Below, in pieces: positions 34,634-43,935 of a stretch of DNA of 64,000 nucleotides. The stretch comes from Thiomicrospira aerophila AL3 (lineage in GTDB: Bacteria > Pseudomonadota > Gammaproteobacteria > Thiomicrospirales > Thiomicrospiraceae). The stretch is from assembly GCF_000227665.2 (NCBI RefSeq), contig NZ_CP007030.1:1426001-1490000 (forward strand). The letters are read 5' to 3'. Both the position numbers and the translations under genes were made by a program. The notes below the pieces were generated by a model. It did not search any database. It saw only the letters and a list, made by a program, of their open reading frames with translations, and was not told the DNA's origin. The stretch's first letter is position 1, and the number at the start of each line of letters is the position of its first letter.

Positions 34634-37105
34634 ATGCGAAAACCAAACTTTTTTGTAATGCAATGCAGCTTTATGATTAGCCTCTACTGCAAGCACCTGA
34701 TCCACGCAAGCTTCTGCCTCAGCCACCATCCCGAGATCATGATATTGCTCAGCTAAAGTAATACGTGCTCCCAGGTCATCTTTATAAACAGAAACATACA
34801 TGGCCAGAACTTCAGAACTGGCAGCAAGATTACCTAATAGCTTCAAAAGCTTCGCGTAGGTTTTCATATACTCAAGGGAAAATTGACAAAGTTGTTCAAC
34901 ATAACTTAATGCACTATTTAGATCATCGCGTGCAATAGAAATTTTTAAAAGTTCGTCTAGACAGAACCTAATATGACCATCTGCGTCAATGGAAAGGGCT
35001 TCTTTCAGTAGATCGACAGACTGCTCTAAATTACCATTAATTTTAGCTACAAGTGCTTTTGCGATAAGGCATATACCTAGTTGCGCAGTGTTAGCAGATG
35101 ATAAATCAATTACCTTGTTAAGTGCAGCAACATCACTAATCTTGTACGCAGTAAGAAGAGATTGCCACAAGGCCTCATCACTGTTACCAAGCACTCTAAG
35201 TTCATTAACCCGATTAGATACACCAAGTGAAACCAAAAAATTATTTTTAAGTTTATCAATTTTTTCCTGGACATCTTTTTCGACAGACTTTGTCGCAAAA
35301 TTTGACACGAACATTACTCGTCCAGTTTGGTCAATTTCTTCCCAAACCGCCTTAACCGCATCAAAAGAAGGCTTTCCTTCGACCATAAAACTTAACTCTG
35401 AAATGCGCAAAGCTAAACGATCTAAGCTTAATTCCAACAAACGCACAACAAAATTAGCTAACAAGTAAATAGAGTTAAACCAGGTTTGAAATGCAGCCAT
35501 TCTACTTTCAAGGGAATGTCTATTTTCTGAAGACAAGAAGACACCCTGGAATAAGCTAATATCAAGAGATACTAGATAATCTAAATCACCACCCATCTTA
35601 TTTTTTAAAACTTGATGAGCTGAATTTAAAGCTTTAAAATCCTGCTCAGAAAAAAAATAATTTTTCGATAGGCTTTTAGATTCATAATTTTTTAATGTTT
35701 TTTGAGCCAAATCTTCATATAGTTTAAACCTTTTGATAAGATTTGAAATAATAGGTATCTTTTTCTCAACAATATTTATAATGACAGACAAGTCAACATG
35801 GCTAAAAAAAACATTAACATCAAACCAAATCTCTTCTTTCAAAATAACCTTGTCTAACTCAACATAATTAACCTTATTTATTGCAGCAGACTTTGCACCT
35901 AATGAAAAAAACTTTAAGCCGGGTTGCTTGATTAAATAAAAATTAACCATCTGAGTTAGAGATTGATGCCCCTTGTAAAACTCTCTATGTGTTGTAGATT
36001 TTTCGCCTAAATTGTTAATCAATGTAAACTCTTCGCCATAGGAAGCAATACCGTCACTCTGTACCTCTTCACTCATAGACTCATGAGTTTTACCATCCGT
36101 AAAACACAAATCAATACCGGCAAAATAAATATATTTGAAGCCAAACTCAATCGCTGCACCAACCAAAGCATGTGCGACCGTTGGTCCAAACAACGAAATA
36201 TTGTCATCGTTTAGTAATGCACTACTAGCACCCAAATAAACAGAATTCCCGCCCCACTGACTTAATAAATCATTATTAACATGATAAGCATTAATTAGAA
36301 CAGGGGTTCTTATAAAACTATCCTTATCTGCAAATTTTAGAAAAGTTTTTGCATTATCAAAACTTACTTGGTAAGGATCAATAGATCCAATAAAGTCAGG
36401 GGTAATACCTTCTTTGATCAATCTGTTTGCAATACGCCCAGCCGCAAAAATAAATAGTTTATTACGATTTAACTTAACCCACTCCACCGTATCATCAAGA
36501 CTAGGCCCCCCACCCAATATCAGTGCAACTTTATTTTTAAACTTTGATTTCAAAAATTTAGCAGGTAAAATATTATGTGATAAATTTCTTATAGCTTGGT
36601 TTTCGAAATCTTTCTTTTTAGTAGCTAATATTAATGAACTTGCGTAAACATTATAAGCGGCTAGAATTTTTTTTCTAAATTCATCATACTCTACGTCAAT
36701 TATATTGGAGTATTTTTTTAATGTAGAAGAAATAGATACTAAGTTTTGGACAATTAAAGCTTCAGGTAAATAATCGGAAAATGAAAATTCACCCTCTATC
36801 AAAAAAAGACCAATCTGATTTTTTTTATCGAACCCCAGATTATTTTTCAAATTTAATTTATCTACAACCCTGGTGAATTCAAAAAAAATAAAAACCTTAT
36901 CCTTTTTTCTGTTTGATTTTTTAAAATAATCATACAAAAATCCTGAATCTGTCCCAACTATTATAAAAAAACCTTGACTAGCATCTATGAGATGTGAATA
37001 GTTACCTCTTATAACATCTTCAGATGAATATATTTGATAATCTACAGACAAGTAATCAACTAGAAATCTTTCTCCATACTTATTCTCTTCAATTGAGGCT
37101 ATCAA
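34631..37105 (-). CDS. Maf-family (DUF115) flagellin glycosyltransferase with C-terminal TPRs
   Basis: Maf proteins attach nonulosonic acids such as pseudaminic or legionaminic acid to flagellin. The DUF115 domain is seen near residues 185-400, with ALILGGGPSLDDTVEWV, EGITPDFIGSIDP, ASSALLNDD and GFKYIYFAGIDLCFTDGKTH. The last 150 residues look like TPR repeats (LGMVAEAEACVDQVLAVEANHKAALHY in part). Translation starts at a TTG preceded by GGAG. At 824 residues it is longer than many Maf proteins. The N-terminal half is strikingly AT-rich compared with the flagellar genes, suggesting a different origin. Confidence 0.85.
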   Translation of the reverse strand: MIASIEENKYGERFLVDYLSVDYQIYSSEDVIRGNYSHLIDASQGFFIIVGTDSGFLYDYFKKSNRKKDKVFIFFEFTRVVDKLNLKNNLGFDKKNQIGLFLIEGEFSFSDYLPEALIVQNLVSISSTLKKYSNIIDVEYDEFRKKILAAYNVYASSLILATKKKDFENQAIRNLSHNILPAKFLKSKFKNKVALILGGGPSLDDTVEWVKLNRNKLFIFAAGRIANRLIKEGITPDFIGSIDPYQVSFDNAKTFLKFADKDSFIRTPVLINAYHVNNDLLSQWGGNSVYLGASSALLNDDNISLFGPTVAHALVGAAIEFGFKYIYFAGIDLCFTDGKTHESMSEEVQSDGIASYGEEFTLINNLGEKSTTHREFYKGHQSLTQMVNFYLIKQPGLKFFSLGAKSAAINKVNYVELDKVILKEEIWFDVNVFFSHVDLSVIINIVEKKIPIISNLIKRFKLYEDLAQKTLKNYESKSLSKNYFFSEQDFKALNSAHQVLKNKMGGDLDYLVSLDISLFQGVFLSSENRHSLESRMAAFQTWFNSIYLLANFVVRLLELSLDRLALRISELSFMVEGKPSFDAVKAVWEEIDQTGRVMFVSNFATKSVEKDVQEKIDKLKNNFLVSLGVSNRVNELRVLGNSDEALWQSLLTAYKISDVAALNKVIDLSSANTAQLGICLIAKALVAKINGNLEQSVDLLKEALSIDADGHIRFCLDELLKISIARDDLNSALSYVEQLCQFSLEYMKTYAKLLKLLGNLAASSEVLAMYVSVYKDDLGARITLAEQYHDLGMVAEAEACVDQVLAVEANHKAALHYKKVWFSH

Positions 37106-37127
37106 ATCTTACTCCGTTTATTTAAAT

Positions 37128-37895
37128 TCAAATACTAAAACCATCATCTACAATAATATTTTGTCCATTGACGTATTTACTTTGTTCTGACAGCAAATAC
37201 ACCATTGAACCCACAATATCCTCGGGATTTAACATGCCTTTGTTTAGGCATTCTTCCCGATAGTTTTTAAGAAACGATTCCGGCTGACCATCTAATATCC
37301 CACCGAGTGTTAACGTATTCACACGGATGTTTTTATCTTTTAAATACGCCGCCATATACTCGGTTAGATGGTTTAATCCCGACTTAATAACCGCATATTC
37401 TACAGGCACTGTCATCTTTGTGCCTTCGTAGATATGAAAGCGTGGTGCGACTAAGCCATAAATCGATGAGATATTAATGATATTGCCATGCCCCTGCTCA
37501 ACAAAAAATTTCGTAAAGTGTTTTGAGACATTGAAATACCCACCTAAATGGAGCGCTACATTTTCGTTAAAGTCTTCATACTCGACATCAAAAAAATGGC
37601 GACCATAGTTTTTATTCCTTGGGTAGGCGTTATTCACCAACGCATCGATTCGTCCATATTTTTCGTGCAAGAATTGTATTTGCTGGACGATGGACTCTTT
37701 GTTCGTAATATCCAGTTCGATTACATCAATATTATCCTGTAAGCTTTCAGGCAAACTCGCTTTAGCTTGTTGGCCTTTTTCTAAACTAATATCCGCAATA
37801 ATAGCAACACCGCTATTCTGGGCAATTGCTTCGATAAAGGCTTTTCCCACCAGGCCTGCTCCGCCGGTTAGTACTACAACTTGATTATTTAACAT
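37128..37895 (-). CDS. ptmA: PtmA-like short-chain dehydrogenase (flagellin modification)
   Basis: This SDR-family oxidoreductase has the Rossmann motif TGGAGLVGKA near residues 10-19, NNAYPRN near 87, catalytic Ser in NISSIYG, and YAVIKSG with the Tyr-Lys pair near 167-171. PtmA of Campylobacter, required for legionaminic acid on flagellin, has this form and is thought to supply an amino-sugar precursor. It overlaps legF by 11 nt. The exact substrate is inferred from context. A CAGGCCTG octamer encodes part of GGAGLVG. Confidence 0.8.
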   Translation of the reverse strand: MLNNQVVVLTGGAGLVGKAFIEAIAQNSGVAIIADISLEKGQQAKASLPESLQDNIDVIELDITNKESIVQQIQFLHEKYGRIDALVNNAYPRNKNYGRHFFDVEYEDFNENVALHLGGYFNVSKHFTKFFVEQGHGNIINISSIYGLVAPRFHIYEGTKMTVPVEYAVIKSGLNHLTEYMAAYLKDKNIRVNTLTLGGILDGQPESFLKNYREECLNKGMLNPEDIVGSMVYLLSEQSKYVNGQNIIVDDGFSI

Positions 37896-38589
37896 CTTTC
37901 TTTCTCATTAAAAATTCGACAAACTCGAAATCCACTTCAGAATCTATATCGATAGATCGCTCTTCTGGCATTACAAATAGCCCGGTTTTTTCGGCAAATA
38001 AACTTGGCTGATTTAACAACGCATCTCTTGTCCATATGTAAATCGATGCATTCATATCATAACTTTTTGGGGCATCTTGTCTGCGTACGACGGTACCTTC
38101 TAGTTTCTTAGACAAAGCCACCTGCCCGTTTGCATCCACCTCAACTAAATTGAAATATGGGCTTCTACGGCTAGGCATTGCTGTGATTAAATTGCTGTTG
38201 TTGTTTGCTTTAAATTGGTTAAACGACTCGACAATATCCGCCACATCCCGCAACGGCGAAGTGGCATCTAAATCCACATGATAAGCGTAGGTTTTGCCAT
38301 AGTGCAGTTCGCTTTTTAATAAAGCATCTCGTATCACATCCAATTTCCCTGCGGTATCCGAAGACAATTCCGAAGCACGGCGAAAAAACACCTCGGCACC
38401 ATATTGTACTGCCACATTCGCAATATCATCCGAATCGGTGCTCACCACTACATGATCAAACAACTGACTTTGCAATGCCTGCTCAATGGTATAAGCAATC
38501 AAGGGCTTCCCATTGATCAGTTTAATATTTTTGTTTTTTACACCTTTAGATCCACCGCGTGCACAAATGGTACATAACACATCAGACAT
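37885..38589 (-). CDS. legF: CMP-legionaminic acid synthetase (LegF/PtmB)
   Basis: This cytidylyltransferase activates the nonulosonic acid as the CMP-sugar used by Maf. The N-terminus CTICARGGSKGVKNKNIK is the nucleotide-binding signature of the NeuA/LegF/PseF family, followed by VVVSTDSDDIA, DATSPLRDVADI and SIDIDSEVDFEF. The 234-residue length fits PtmB/LegF better than NeuA with its extra domain. It overlaps the oxidoreductase gene by 8 nt. Confidence 0.85.
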   Translation of the reverse strand: MSDVLCTICARGGSKGVKNKNIKLINGKPLIAYTIEQALQSQLFDHVVVSTDSDDIANVAVQYGAEVFFRRASELSSDTAGKLDVIRDALLKSELHYGKTYAYHVDLDATSPLRDVADIVESFNQFKANNNSNLITAMPSRRSPYFNLVEVDANGQVALSKKLEGTVVRRQDAPKSYDMNASIYIWTRDALLNQPSLFAEKTGLFVMPEERSIDIDSEVDFEFVEFLMRKKDVK

Positions 38590-39499
38590 TATTTTGTTCC
38601 TGTATCGTATTAATGGTTTGCATAATGCGCAATCCCTGCTCTAGGGTACAGACATAATGCTTTTGCTCGTTGAACAGAATTTCGTGGTGCATGGCTTGAA
38701 ACATATCGTTTCGTTGCAGCGTTTCAAATGCAAACACCTCTTTTTCACCGGTCACATGAGTTTGAATTAATTTGTTTTTAATCAAGTCGGCTTCGAGCGT
38801 AAACCCATTGGTATTGATGCGAATTAAACGGTGCGCAGACTGACTAAAATAATCCACCACTAAATTGATGATGGCTTTTTGATTCGTTTTACCAACTAAA
38901 GTCACAAGATCATCGCTGTCAATTTCTAAGTCTGACAACTTGGTTTGATAACTTTTAATTTCAAGCAAATCCCCTGCCAACCAAGCGGCATAGTCTAATT
39001 CATGACTTAAGTCGAGTAATACCCCACCACCTTCGGCTTTTTTGGCGCTATAAGAATCTCGGTAATCAATATTCGTTCGCCAGTTTGGCAGGTATGATCC
39101 ACACGCAATATTGACCGTTAAAATTTTTTGACCTTCAAGCAGGCTTTTAATTTTTTGCAATACGAGGTGAAAACGCAAGACATAACCCACATAGACTTGA
39201 TTATTTATTACTGGCAAATCGTAATGCTTTTCAAACAATGGCTTTTCACAAAATATTTTTTTGCCGCTTACCTGTTTGTTCAACCAACAAAGTTGTTCGT
39301 AGTGTTTTTTGGTTTCAGATGCGATTAAGAAGTAATCATACGTTTGAATATTCTCAACATTTTCTAAGGCCTTAAACGTTACACGCTCACTCAGGGTTTG
39401 TTTTGTAACAATGTGCGTTTCTTCAATATCAGAAAAGGTCGATAATACTTCATCGTGACGGCGTCCAATCGATCCATAACCAATTAAAAGGGCTTTCAT
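38582..39499 (-). CDS. Gfo/Idh/MocA-family sugar oxidoreductase
   Basis: The N-terminal Rossmann fold begins MKALLIGYGSIGRRH, and GKKIFCEKPLFE (near residue 80-92) is the conserved EKP motif of the Gfo/Idh/MocA family. The C-terminal part has GGGVLLDLSHELDYAAWL. It is embedded between ptmE and legF and overlaps both by 4-8 nt. It may act on the sugar nucleotide or on a glycan precursor; a PtmF-like role is possible but not demonstrable from sequence alone. Confidence 0.82.
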   Translation of the reverse strand: MKALLIGYGSIGRRHDEVLSTFSDIEETHIVTKQTLSERVTFKALENVENIQTYDYFLIASETKKHYEQLCWLNKQVSGKKIFCEKPLFEKHYDLPVINNQVYVGYVLRFHLVLQKIKSLLEGQKILTVNIACGSYLPNWRTNIDYRDSYSAKKAEGGGVLLDLSHELDYAAWLAGDLLEIKSYQTKLSDLEIDSDDLVTLVGKTNQKAIINLVVDYFSQSAHRLIRINTNGFTLEADLIKNKLIQTHVTGEKEVFAFETLQRNDMFQAMHHEILFNEQKHYVCTLEQGLRIMQTINTIQEQNNV

Positions 39500-40551
39500 C
39501 CAAACACCTCGCTATATTCTCGATTGGCTTGTTCGTATTCGTTCATGCGGCCTATGTCTAGCCAATATTCATGGATTGGGAAGGATACGGTGTTTTGATT
39601 TTGTGCGATAAGCTTTTCAAACAAGGTTGGCATATCATAGTATTCACCTTTTGGAATTTGATCGAGCGTTTGTGGGCTGAGCATATAAATGCCCGCGCTG
39701 ACAAAAAACTTATGCACGGGTTTTTCGACAATAGCCGTTACCTTGTGCCCGTCAATATTCACCACGCCGTATGGCACTTGAAAATCATATTCGCGCACGC
39801 ACATGGTCGCCGCCGCTTGATGGGTTTGGTGGTAATTCAGCAGGCTTTCAAAATTAACGTTGGTTAGCAAATCACCATTCATGACAAAAAACGCTTCACT
39901 AGGCCTGGTGGTTAATAGGCTTAACGCGCCTGCGGTTCCCATGCGCTCTTGTTCGAGCACATATTCAATCTGCACGCCAAACTTCTCGCCATTGCCAAAG
40001 TAATTTTGAATGGCATCGGCTTTGTAGTTCACACACATCACGATATTGACAAAGCCATAGCTGGCAAAACGCTCAACAATGTTAAGCAATATAGGTCTAT
40101 TACCTACCTTTAGCATTGGTTTAGGCGTATCAAGAGTAAGAGGTTGTAGACGTGTGCCAAGACCACCCACCATCAATATGACCTTATTAGTTTTTACACT
40201 TGGAGTTAAAAGTTCATCAATTATCTTTAATCCAACTACATGACTTAAATCATCAACAATTGGAATTCTATTCAGTTTTTTCTTTTTTGCTTTGGCAATT
40301 ATTTGCTGATTAGTGTCATTAATATTACAAGTAGTGGGAGCGGTATTAGTAATTCGATCAATTGTGTCACTAAAAGTTAAATCGCTTAACAAACCACGGC
40401 GAATGTCGCCATCGGTAATGGTGCCGAGCAGTTTATTATCTTCATCGACCACCAGCAAAATCTGCAACGCAGTTTGGTCAAGCAAAACCAGTGCTTCACG
40501 TATCGAGATATTTGGTCTTACCAATGTTTTTGTGTAGTCTTTCATAGGCAT
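39496..40551 (-). CDS. ptmE: PtmE-like GlcN-1-P guanylyltransferase with N-terminal CBS pair
   Basis: Two CBS domains occupy about residues 1-115 (LVVDEDNKLLGTITDGDIRRGL, in part, and NRIPIVDDLSHVVGL). The rest is a sugar-phosphate nucleotidyltransferase with MVGGLGTRLQPLTLDTPKPM near 128-147 and FFVMNGDLL. Campylobacter PtmE has the same architecture and makes GDP-glucosamine, so this pathway probably uses GDP-linked rather than UDP-linked intermediates. It overlaps the deacetylase gene by 1 nt (TAATG). Confidence 0.83.
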   Translation of the reverse strand: MPMKDYTKTLVRPNISIREALVLLDQTALQILLVVDEDNKLLGTITDGDIRRGLLSDLTFSDTIDRITNTAPTTCNINDTNQQIIAKAKKKKLNRIPIVDDLSHVVGLKIIDELLTPSVKTNKVILMVGGLGTRLQPLTLDTPKPMLKVGNRPILLNIVERFASYGFVNIVMCVNYKADAIQNYFGNGEKFGVQIEYVLEQERMGTAGALSLLTTRPSEAFFVMNGDLLTNVNFESLLNYHQTHQAAATMCVREYDFQVPYGVVNIDGHKVTAIVEKPVHKFFVSAGIYMLSPQTLDQIPKGEYYDMPTLFEKLIAQNQNTVSFPIHEYWLDIGRMNEYEQANREYSEVFG

Positions 40552-41225
40552 TACTTTTGAATTTCTTTAAGTAACATAAAACTTTCCGCATACTCACAAC
40601 CGGCTGTTGCACCGCGTAAAGTGGCTAAAGCTTCAAGGTTGCGCAAACTGCGCGGAAAAGGATGCGCGCCAATCTCACTTTTATACACCTGCATGATTTC
40701 AAGTTTTTTAGCAAAAAAATCCGTTATATCCACAAAAACATTCGGTACAAAGCTATCTTCCTTGGTGGATAAAGCAAAATCGGTTTCACTCAATGTTTCC
40801 ATCATGTAGATTTTTTTAATAAACGGATAGCGAAACGACTTGGTGCAACTATACACCGCCTCGAACATCACGCGATGATCAGAATGCACATCGCTTTTAA
40901 AAGGCAAATAAAGCACCATTGGCTGAACTTGGTTGATCACCGCAGAAACTTTATTAACTAACTCGCTGACAGAATATTGATCCACCTTCATCGTTGAAAA
41001 CCCTAAACGATGCACGCCATCAAATGGATACAGATTGGCTACGGCTTCAATCTCCGCATTGCGACTTTGAACACGCTCAAAAGAAAAACCGTCTTCCTCT
41101 TTCACTTCCGTACAAATCATCCAATGAATTTCATCACCCTTTGCTTTGTGCTTAAGCAGCGTACCTCCACAACCTAAGGTTTCATCATCGGGGTGCAATG
41201 CTACAACCAATGCCTTTTGGTTCAT
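40551..41225 (-). CDS. PIG-L/LmbE-family N-deacetylase
   Basis: PIG-L family enzymes remove N-acetyl groups from sugars using a metal held by HPDD and a later HxxH. Here these are VALHPDDETLGCGGTL near residues 9-24 and DVHSDHRVM near 113-121. The preferred ATG at 41225 overlaps the legG stop as ATGA. In this context it may free an amino group on a legionaminic acid precursor so that another acyl group can be attached; that role is inference. Confidence 0.82.
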   Translation of the reverse strand: MNQKALVVALHPDDETLGCGGTLLKHKAKGDEIHWMICTEVKEEDGFSFERVQSRNAEIEAVANLYPFDGVHRLGFSTMKVDQYSVSELVNKVSAVINQVQPMVLYLPFKSDVHSDHRVMFEAVYSCTKSFRYPFIKKIYMMETLSETDFALSTKEDSFVPNVFVDITDFFAKKLEIMQVYKSEIGAHPFPRSLRNLEALATLRGATAGCEYAESFMLLKEIQK

Positions 41226-42385
41226 ATCAAACGCCTTTTGATCAGCCACTTATCATCATCCAAATCTAGTGAATCCAAAAACTCGACAATTTTTTTATGC
41301 GCACTACCATCACCATATGGACTTTCAATTGAACTGATAAGAGAACGATAAGACTCATCCATACATGCCTGTTTAATTGCCTCAAAAATTTGCTTATCAT
41401 CATAAGGAACAAACTTAACATTCCCAGCATTAAGACGACCTTGTTGTCGGTTTCCTACATTAACTACTGGCAATTTATAGGTTGGTGCTTCCAATATTCC
41501 CATACTCGAGTTACCGACCAAACAAGAGGCGTTGCGCATTAGGTTAACAAATACTTCTCGTGGCAAAGTTTTATAAAATTTAATGGTTTCACCACAGTAT
41601 TCGTCAATAGCCTGAATAATATCGTAGGAACCTGGATCAGTATTTGGATAAATTCCAACAACCTTAAAGTTCTCTTGTTTTGCAAAACGCGCTACTGCTT
41701 GCATAGTAGTCTTCATTTGAAAATAGGCATCGCCAACCTCCGATGATAGCGGATGTTTAAGCACCACTAAATAATGGTCATCCACAATATCCATAGATAA
41801 AAATTGACTCAACTCTTCGAGCGACAAAGGTTTTGTTTCAATGATATTGTTTAATGCAGGGTTACCGGTATTAACAACCCTGAAATCCTCCTCACCCATT
41901 TTTAAAATATTATTCGCATAGTCCTGAGCTGTTGCAAAATGAATATGTGCCAACTTACTACAAGCCATCCGTATAGGATCATCCGCATTTCCATAAACTG
42001 GATCTCCTCCACCTATATGTGCCACTATAACATCCATATAGTTCCCAACCACACAGGTAGCAATACTTTCCTCTCGGTCGCCAACAAACAAAAGAAAATC
42101 GGGATTCTCACGTTCCACTGTTTGAGTAAGTGCTGTTATCAACAAACCAGCACCTTTAGCCCGCTGTGTCTTTCGATTAGTCATTAATAAAGTGTCTAAC
42201 TTATCAGCGATTTCAAAACCGTCTTTTTCAATTTTATTAAATGTACATCCATGCCAATCAGACAAATGTGCACCAGTAACCACGACTTTTAATTCGAAAT
42301 CAGGATGGCGCTCAAATTCTTTTAAAACAGGATATAAAATATCGTATTCGGAACGAATTCCTGTTATGGCAAGTACTTTTTTCAA
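41222..42385 (-). CDS. legG: Hydrolysing NDP-sugar 2-epimerase (LegG/NeuC family)
   Basis: LegG releases the nucleotide and epimerises the 2-acetamido-4-acetamido sugar to give the ManNAc-like precursor for legionaminic acid. The N-terminus KKVLAITGIRSEYDILYPVL, FLLFVGDREESIA, AHIGGGDPVYGN and CLVGNSSMGILEAP are family signatures. I place the start at a TTG (42385), 6 nt after AAAGGAG and overlapping the HAD stop as TTGA. The longer frame to 42493 runs inside the HAD gene and is unlikely. Confidence 0.86.
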   Translation of the reverse strand: MKKVLAITGIRSEYDILYPVLKEFERHPDFELKVVVTGAHLSDWHGCTFNKIEKDGFEIADKLDTLLMTNRKTQRAKGAGLLITALTQTVERENPDFLLFVGDREESIATCVVGNYMDVIVAHIGGGDPVYGNADDPIRMACSKLAHIHFATAQDYANNILKMGEEDFRVVNTGNPALNNIIETKPLSLEELSQFLSMDIVDDHYLVVLKHPLSSEVGDAYFQMKTTMQAVARFAKQENFKVVGIYPNTDPGSYDIIQAIDEYCGETIKFYKTLPREVFVNLMRNASCLVGNSSMGILEAPTYKLPVVNVGNRQQGRLNAGNVKFVPYDDKQIFEAIKQACMDESYRSLISSIESPYGDGSAHKKIVEFLDSLDLDDDKWLIKRRLI

Positions 42386-43044
42386 ATTCGCTCCTTTATA
42401 ATCTGTTTTACTTGATTTAACGACGTAATGACAATCTCTGGTAACATTAGCTCTGTGGAGTCGGCAACAAGTCGCCTGTTTGTTTTTAGCCAAATTGACT
42501 CAATATCACAAGCCATTGCGCCTTTAATATCTGTAAACAAGTCATCGCCAATAAACAAAACATCTTCCTTGTTCAAATCTAGTGAAGCTAACGCATTTAG
42601 AAATGGACGTGAATGAGGCTTTTCAAAATCACTTCCCCACTTCCGCGCATAAACAACTTCGTCAACATATTTTTCCAGACCTAACGACTTCACTTTATTA
42701 TGTTGTACTTTTAATACACCATTGGTAACAACCCCAATCTTCAAGCTTTTCAATCTAATAAAGGATAAAAGATCCAATACACAAGGCTCCATTGACAGAC
42801 TACATGAAATGGTTTGGTATAATTCAAAAAGTTCTTTTTGATAGCCTGCTGAGTAGATGCCCAAGTTTTTTAATATATCACCAAAAAAATCTGATGAAGC
42901 GTGCCTTAAACCTGAATTGTAAACATTGATAAAATCATTTAAGTCGAAATTATGGCGGTTTGAAAACTCACGAAAGACCTCTATAAAATAAAGCTTTTCA
43001 TCATAAAGCGTGTTATCCAAATCAAAAAGAATACCTTTCAACAC
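42382..43044 (-). CDS. HAD-family phosphatase
   Basis: The protein has the four HAD motifs: FDLDNTLYDE (nucleophile Asp near 8), VVTNG near 106, KPHSRPF with the conserved Lys, and FIGDDLFTDIKGA. A C1 cap of helices is present, so this is a HAD-IA type hydrolase. It sits between the ATP-grasp gene and legG and shares a 4-nt overlap with legG, indicating a role in the glycan pathway. The phosphorylated substrate is unknown; a small phosphorylated acid or sugar is possible. Confidence 0.8.
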   Translation of the reverse strand: MLKGILFDLDNTLYDEKLYFIEVFREFSNRHNFDLNDFINVYNSGLRHASSDFFGDILKNLGIYSAGYQKELFELYQTISCSLSMEPCVLDLLSFIRLKSLKIGVVTNGVLKVQHNKVKSLGLEKYVDEVVYARKWGSDFEKPHSRPFLNALASLDLNKEDVLFIGDDLFTDIKGAMACDIESIWLKTNRRLVADSTELMLPEIVITSLNQVKQIIKERI

Positions 43045-43047
43045 GCT

Positions 43048-43935
43048 CTATCTCACATATAGTTCTTGATAAGATCGGAACATTTTCATGCCCCATTTTA
43101 CTGGCTGAATATCAATAGGGTAATCTTTTACTATATGATTAATAATTTGCTCAACCCAATTATTGGTTGCCGCAAAAGATAACGCCATACCGCTTGCAAG
43201 ACGCGGGTTTATTTCAATAAAAAACACACCGAGTTCATTCTCTATGCACTGAAAATTGACTGGACCTACAAAATGTATTAAACGGCAAATTCTTTCCACT
43301 TCGTTAATAATTTGGCGGTTATTTACCAGTTCACCCTGAGTAGACTTTCCTGCTATAACCCCTAACCGCTTTCTTGGTAAGATGTATAGAGGTTGTCCAC
43401 TCTTATCACACAGTACGTCAATTGTATATTCAACGCCGTGAATTTTCTGCTGACTAATATAATCATGCATCTCAAAAGGATCCGTGGTTTCGATAATTCC
43501 CTTACCTCCGCGACCTCGACGCGGTTTTAAAAGCCTGTAGACCTGCTGTAAACTTGTTCTTGGTGTTCTGACATCGTTCTGCTCAAAAAACTGATAAGCC
43601 TTCCACTTATCTAAGAATATAGATAGGGTTGAAGCGGGAGAAGCGATTAAAGCGATATTACACTCTTTTAACCACACTTGCTGAGTCCAATCAAGTAACA
43701 TGTCATCCAGACAAGGCAGTACGACCTCCACCTGATGCTTAATTAGTTTATATTTGACATCTAACCATAAATTATCATCTGAGGTTGGCAAAAACTGAAT
43801 GTAATCATCACAAACAATAGACCCAGCATTGATTTCTGTAATATCAGAACCAACCGCTTGAAATCCAGCTTGTTTGATAGAATTGATAATAAATCCAGAT
43901 GACAAACTACCAGAAGCTTCAGTTAAGACTTTCAT
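43048..43935 (-). CDS. ATP-grasp ligase
   Basis: The fold is ATP-grasp (carbamoyl-phosphate synthase-like): an N-terminal domain beginning MKVLTEASGSLSSGFIINSIK, the nucleotide loop LKPRRGRGGKGI near 145, VEYTIDVLCDKSG near 175 and the metal-binding FFIEINPRLASGMA near 250. Such enzymes join a carboxylate to an amine through an acyl phosphate. The ATG at 43935 overlaps the methyltransferase stop as ATGA. Close to a deacetylase gene, it could re-acylate a sugar amine; this is inference. Confidence 0.8.
   Translation of the reverse strand: MKVLTEASGSLSSGFIINSIKQAGFQAVGSDITEINAGSIVCDDYIQFLPTSDDNLWLDVKYKLIKHQVEVVLPCLDDMLLDWTQQVWLKECNIALIASPASTLSIFLDKWKAYQFFEQNDVRTPRTSLQQVYRLLKPRRGRGGKGIIETTDPFEMHDYISQQKIHGVEYTIDVLCDKSGQPLYILPRKRLGVIAGKSTQGELVNNRQIINEVERICRLIHFVGPVNFQCIENELGVFFIEINPRLASGMALSFAATNNWVEQIINHIVKDYPIDIQPVKWGMKMFRSYQELYVR

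Noticed and set aside
34989-35468. 159-codon open frame on the plus strand
   Set aside because: Antisense to the maf gene, low-complexity Ser/Leu/Thr content, no domain and no ribosome binding site.
41222-42493. Longer legG starting at 42493
   Set aside because: The extra N-terminus overlaps the HAD gene in another frame and is not sugar-epimerase-like. The TTG at 42385 has a strong ribosome binding site.
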